Below, piece by piece: positions 60,343 to 64,000 of a stretch of DNA of 64,000 nt. Source of the stretch: Chrysomallon squamiferum (lineage: Eukaryota > Mollusca > Gastropoda > Neomphalida > Peltospiridae); assembly GCA_012295275.1 (NCBI GenBank), contig CM022672.1, positions 3,889,443 to 3,953,442 on the forward strand, read 5' to 3'. The position numbers and the translations under genes are program-made. The notes under the pieces are model-generated. The model did not search any database. It saw only the letters and a list, made by a program, of their open reading frames with translations, and was not told where the DNA came from. Each line of letters begins with the position of its first letter. The stretch's first letter is position 1.

Positions 60343-61190
60343 AAAAAGAATGTAGAAGCAAGTGGAACATTCTTCTGGTCACTGTTGGTCATTTTAATGA
60401 ACCGGACATTACAGTTTGACCTGCAGTATGGTCAGTTCTGTGGTATTTTAGGATGACTCTAGTGTACTTCTGTTTACTTTGTTTGTGGCGCCCAGTTCTG
60501 AGAAGGCAGCATGGACATTTGTTTCAAGTGCATTCATTATTTCCTGTAGAAAACATAAGCGTGAATTGCTAGTCAGTTTTAGAAAGAGAGAAGAAATATT
60601 GAATATGCCAGTGCAAAGGGCCACTGATATTAATAGCAGATTTTATTATTTTTGTCATTTCTCAGATAATAGTTAAAAATTAGATAAAATGTGGTATTGC
60701 ACCAAAAAAAAAAAAATTTCGAATATTAAAAATTATAAAAGACATTATTCAAATATATATATGTTTTTTATTATTATATTAAAAAAAAAAAAGTAGAAAT
60801 AAATAACAGTGGATTATTTCAATCAAATATATACCGATTTCTCTGAAATAAAATTATCAATTCATCATGCTTTCCAACATTTTACCAAAACCACCAAATT
60901 AAGTCTGTCTATGCAAAAAACAACAACACACACACACACAAAAAAAAAAAAATCAAACAACCAGAAAAACATTTAAAAGCCCAAACATATCATGCCTTTT
61001 AGTAAAAGTCGTATTTTGCCTTTTCTACGAAATGTTTTTTTTATACGAGTCGCCTTCAAAATGAGGCCTTGATCGCAGAGTGGATCGGACATTTTATATT
61101 CAGTGCTCGCCACAGCTCAGCAGTTGGCTCAGCACACATTTAGTGCTTTCATTGTAAATATTTTAAATAAACAAAATTTGTTTTTGAAAA
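59900..61190 (+). other. Probable fgfrl1 3' UTR
   Basis: The sequence after the stop is AT-rich, with two Pumilio-type TGTAAATA motifs (59942-59949 and 61153-61160), T tracts at about 60220-60335, and AATAAA hexamers at 60798-60803, 60847-60852 and 61166-61171. The last is followed by a T/G-rich stretch, as at many cleavage sites. Further AATAAA copies lie at 62037, 63023 and 63536, so a longer UTR is possible. The end cannot be fixed without transcript data. Confidence 0.5.
61166..61171 (+). terminator. Candidate polyadenylation signal AATAAA
   Basis: A canonical hexamer 1267 nt after the stop codon, with the T/G-rich TTTGTTTTTG just downstream. It is one of several candidates. Earlier hexamers (60798, 60847) lie in A-rich runs and have less convincing downstream elements. 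Confidence 0.4.
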
Positions 61191-61199
61191 ATCTGTATA

Positions 61200-61288
61200 A
61201 TTTATTTTCCGCCATGTTTGTACAGTTAGTATATCTGTAACGGATGTGGTTACATAAGTGTTGTTGTATGTAAAGACTGAACTGTATC

Positions 61289-61342
<54 letters not shown>

Positions 61343-64000
61343 GTATGGGTCTCGATGAATGAGAGAGTGCATGTCGCTATGGAAACAGGGTAAAACTGCA
61401 GATTTTTTTTGTATTTTGAATTGTTGTAATGTAAAAAGAGATGATTAATGTCAGGATTTTTTGTTTTATGTTTTAGCTTTTGTTTTGAGACAGTTTCGTA
61501 ACCATCGAAAAGCACTAAGATTTTCTTTTTAAAAACACTGAACAAATTTTGAAAAAAAACAAAATTTTCTAAAGCATAAAAATATTCATGTCAAACTTAA
61601 ATTTCTTTGCACTATTTTATAGGATGAAAAGTAACAAGTTAGAATTTTTTCTTCTTTATTTGTAAGTGTTGGGTTAAACATATATAAATATTATGTGTTA
61701 TAAATAGAACTAAAAAAAAATATTTATATAAATATATATATATATATATATATAAATGCATCACTGTCACATATTTTTCATTACAAAACTATTACTTCAA
61801 GTGTTTTGCATTGTTTTGTCTTTTTTAGATATATTTTTGTTTTAGTTATTTTGGATTTTTTAAAAACTTTTAAAACATTTTATTATCAGGCTTTATTATA
61901 GTTGTATTTAAAGAAATAAATATAAATTTTTATTATTTAAATTATTCATTAATTAAAACATTTTGTTTAAGATTTTTAAATCACATTTTTGTTAAAGATA
62001 TTTGTGTGATTTTATAAAAACTTAATAGGAAAAAACAATAAAACAGTTTTTTCATTTTACAAACTTTATATTGTCTTTATATTTATACTTTACCAGAAGC
62101 AACATGACATTTTCAATAGAAAATTATTTTAAATTAATATTCATGACTTTGATTTTGAGAAATAAGCTGTCTGTTCATTAAAATAATTAATACAAAATAA
62201 CAAAGAATTACTTTCAAATAATTTATTATTTTAAACTAAACTGAAAGTATGATCTGTTTACATTTTAAGAAGAATGAACAAAATGCAAATCAAGTGAATC
62301 TTGGGTAAATATTCTTAGTCATTAGGCAGCAAAAACAGACTATTAATATTATTATTGTTGTTGTTTGACATTTAGCTTTTATAAAGACACTGAAAACTAA
62401 GAATCATACAAAGCTTACAAAATATTGAGGGTTTAAATGTGGGAAGAAGCTACGTGAAATTTTGTTTTACTGTGAACAAATTTACATTTTATATTGTCTT
62501 TTTTGTTTTTTTTTTACTCTAGTAAAACAATTTTCATCTTTATGAAACAAGATGCTGTTTTATGTAGTATAACATATTTCTGCATTAATCTACCAATATG
62601 AGAAGACTTATTTTTAATTTTTTTAAATTTATTTATTTATTATTTTTAATACACATTGCCTCATTACAACCACTTTAGAAGTCTTAATATTACTTAATAT
62701 CAGTTTTATCTGACTGACACATTTTTGGTTACAGTTTGGCAATCTAGTGACCTTGCCTTAAGTTTTGTTATTGTTGTTTGTGATGACATTCACAAAGAAT
62801 TACTTCATATTGCTGAATTTTTTTATTACCATTTGATATTTGATGCCTTTAACTTGAATAAGTTTTTTTTAAATTATTTTATTTTAAATGTCTTTAGGAA
62901 ATGTCAGAATAGACCAGCACTGGGATTATGAATTTTAACACTGACTGTTTAGAAAATAGTTTTATTTTTTTTATATATTTTAAAAATAGTTTTCTTAAAT
63001 GGTATTTCTTTTAATACATTTCAATAAAGTAGATATTAAATTATGTTAATTTATTTTATTTTATTTATTGTTATTTTGTATTTTTTTATTATTATTATTA
63101 TTATTTTCTTTTTACATTCCTGAAGTAGGGCATATAATTATGAAAATAAATTAGTTGTGAATTTTTATTCTTAAACATAACACTTTGTTTAAAAACAGTC
63201 TGCAATTCCATAAACATTTTAAATGTTTAGCCCCTTTTTTAATTTTTTTAATTTTGTGGACTGATATATAAAAATTGTTTATTCATTGAACTGTTTTTAG
63301 TGCATCAAAAGCTTTAAAAAGTAAAATGTTTGTTTTGTAGGATATTTCTTGTTTTATTTTATTTATTATTGTTTTAGGGGTTTTTTGGGGGTTTTTTGGT
63401 GGTTTTTTTGTTGCTTTTTTTCCAGAGATTTTTAAACATTTCATCTACCTCATCAATGAATATCAAAAGATAAAACTTATTACTTACATAAACGAATCAA
63501 TGCTTGAAGTAGGTTCAGTTTTAGGCATTCAGCTTAATAAAGAATGTTAAATTTATGTAATTGTATAACTTTGCTTTTAATTTTTATTTTTTTTTTTTCT
63601 TCTTCTTCAACAAAATACATACAAGAAGGCATTTCTAATAACAATTCACGTGTTGCCTTTTTTTATAACCACAGGCCAATATAGGTAAAGAATTTTTAAA
63701 TAATCATAATTTTCAGTACAAAAATATTTATTATAAATCTTGCTCATGCACAGGTTTTTTTCACAGATGTAAAGATTATTTGATAACAATTATTATTTCC
63801 CCCTTATCGTCATGTCTAAATCATCAACATTTCATTTTTCAAATACTTATATTTATGTCCATAAATGCAAATGATGACGTAAAACATTTTTTTTTTGCCA
63901 AACTCATTGTGGCTTATCTCCCTTGGACAAAAACTGAACAAACGAAAAAATGTATTCAGTGTCTTTTTCTTTCTTTTTTTTTAATAAAAAGAATTAACAA
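61200..64000. other. AT-rich downstream DNA, no gene recognised
   Basis: A GT tract (61294-61341) is followed by very AT-rich sequence with a TA tract (about 61734-61754), T runs and scattered AATAAA hexamers. The longest frame, 68 residues, is low-complexity. It could be distal 3' UTR or intergenic DNA. Confidence 0.6.
61294..61341. repeat. GT microsatellite
   Basis: About 23-24 uninterrupted GT units, just after the candidate polyadenylation site. Confidence 0.96.

Noticed and set aside
59900-64000. A hidden kinase domain that would make this an FGFR
   Set aside because: The reading frame stops at 59899 after a 76-residue tail, no kinase motif (Gly loop, VAIK, HRD, DFG) is seen downstream, and the Ig sequence matches FGFRL1 rather than FGFR1-4.

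Overview
The window is AT-rich animal genomic DNA dominated by introns and simple repeats. It carries one gene that I recognise with confidence: a plus-strand orthologue of FGFRL1 (fibroblast growth factor receptor-like 1, the kinase-less FGF receptor). Seven coding exons run from 8221 to 59899 and all splice in register. The predicted protein has 471 residues: signal peptide, Ig1, a short acidic linker, Ig2, Ig3 split over two exons, one membrane span, and a 76-residue cytoplasmic tail without a kinase that ends in a small histidine cluster. Several dispersed elements have tRNA-like heads, and two or three carry a tail that I recall from molluscan SINEs. With the intron style and microsatellite load, this suggests a mollusc, probably a gastropod. 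That placement is an inference.

Layout. 1-5900: upstream DNA with microsatellites and a diverged 160-bp duplicated element; no gene seen. 5920-6670: a CpG-richer block with an inverted CCAAT box and an overlapping CRE/E-box, the best promoter and 5' UTR candidate. 8210-8281: signal-peptide exon. 8282-36783: 28.5-kb intron with decayed minisatellites, one SINE, very long ATT tracts and a possible 18-nt microexon at 18035-18052. 36784-37059: Ig1. 37060-56661: 19.6-kb intron with more minisatellites and most of the SINE-like elements. 56662-59899: the other five coding exons, packed into 3.2 kb. 59900 to about 61190: probable 3' UTR. About 61200-64000: AT-rich DNA with no recognisable gene.

FGFRL1 proteins bind FGFs and heparan sulfate through Ig2 and Ig3 but cannot phosphorylate; they act as decoy or modulatory receptors and adhesion proteins (planarian nou-darake belongs to this family). 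No second gene, non-coding RNA gene, CRISPR array or prokaryote-type system is supported. The less ordinary signals are the microexon candidate, the conserved C-terminal tyrosine/histidine motif, and the large number of unrelated decayed tandem-repeat families inside two introns.
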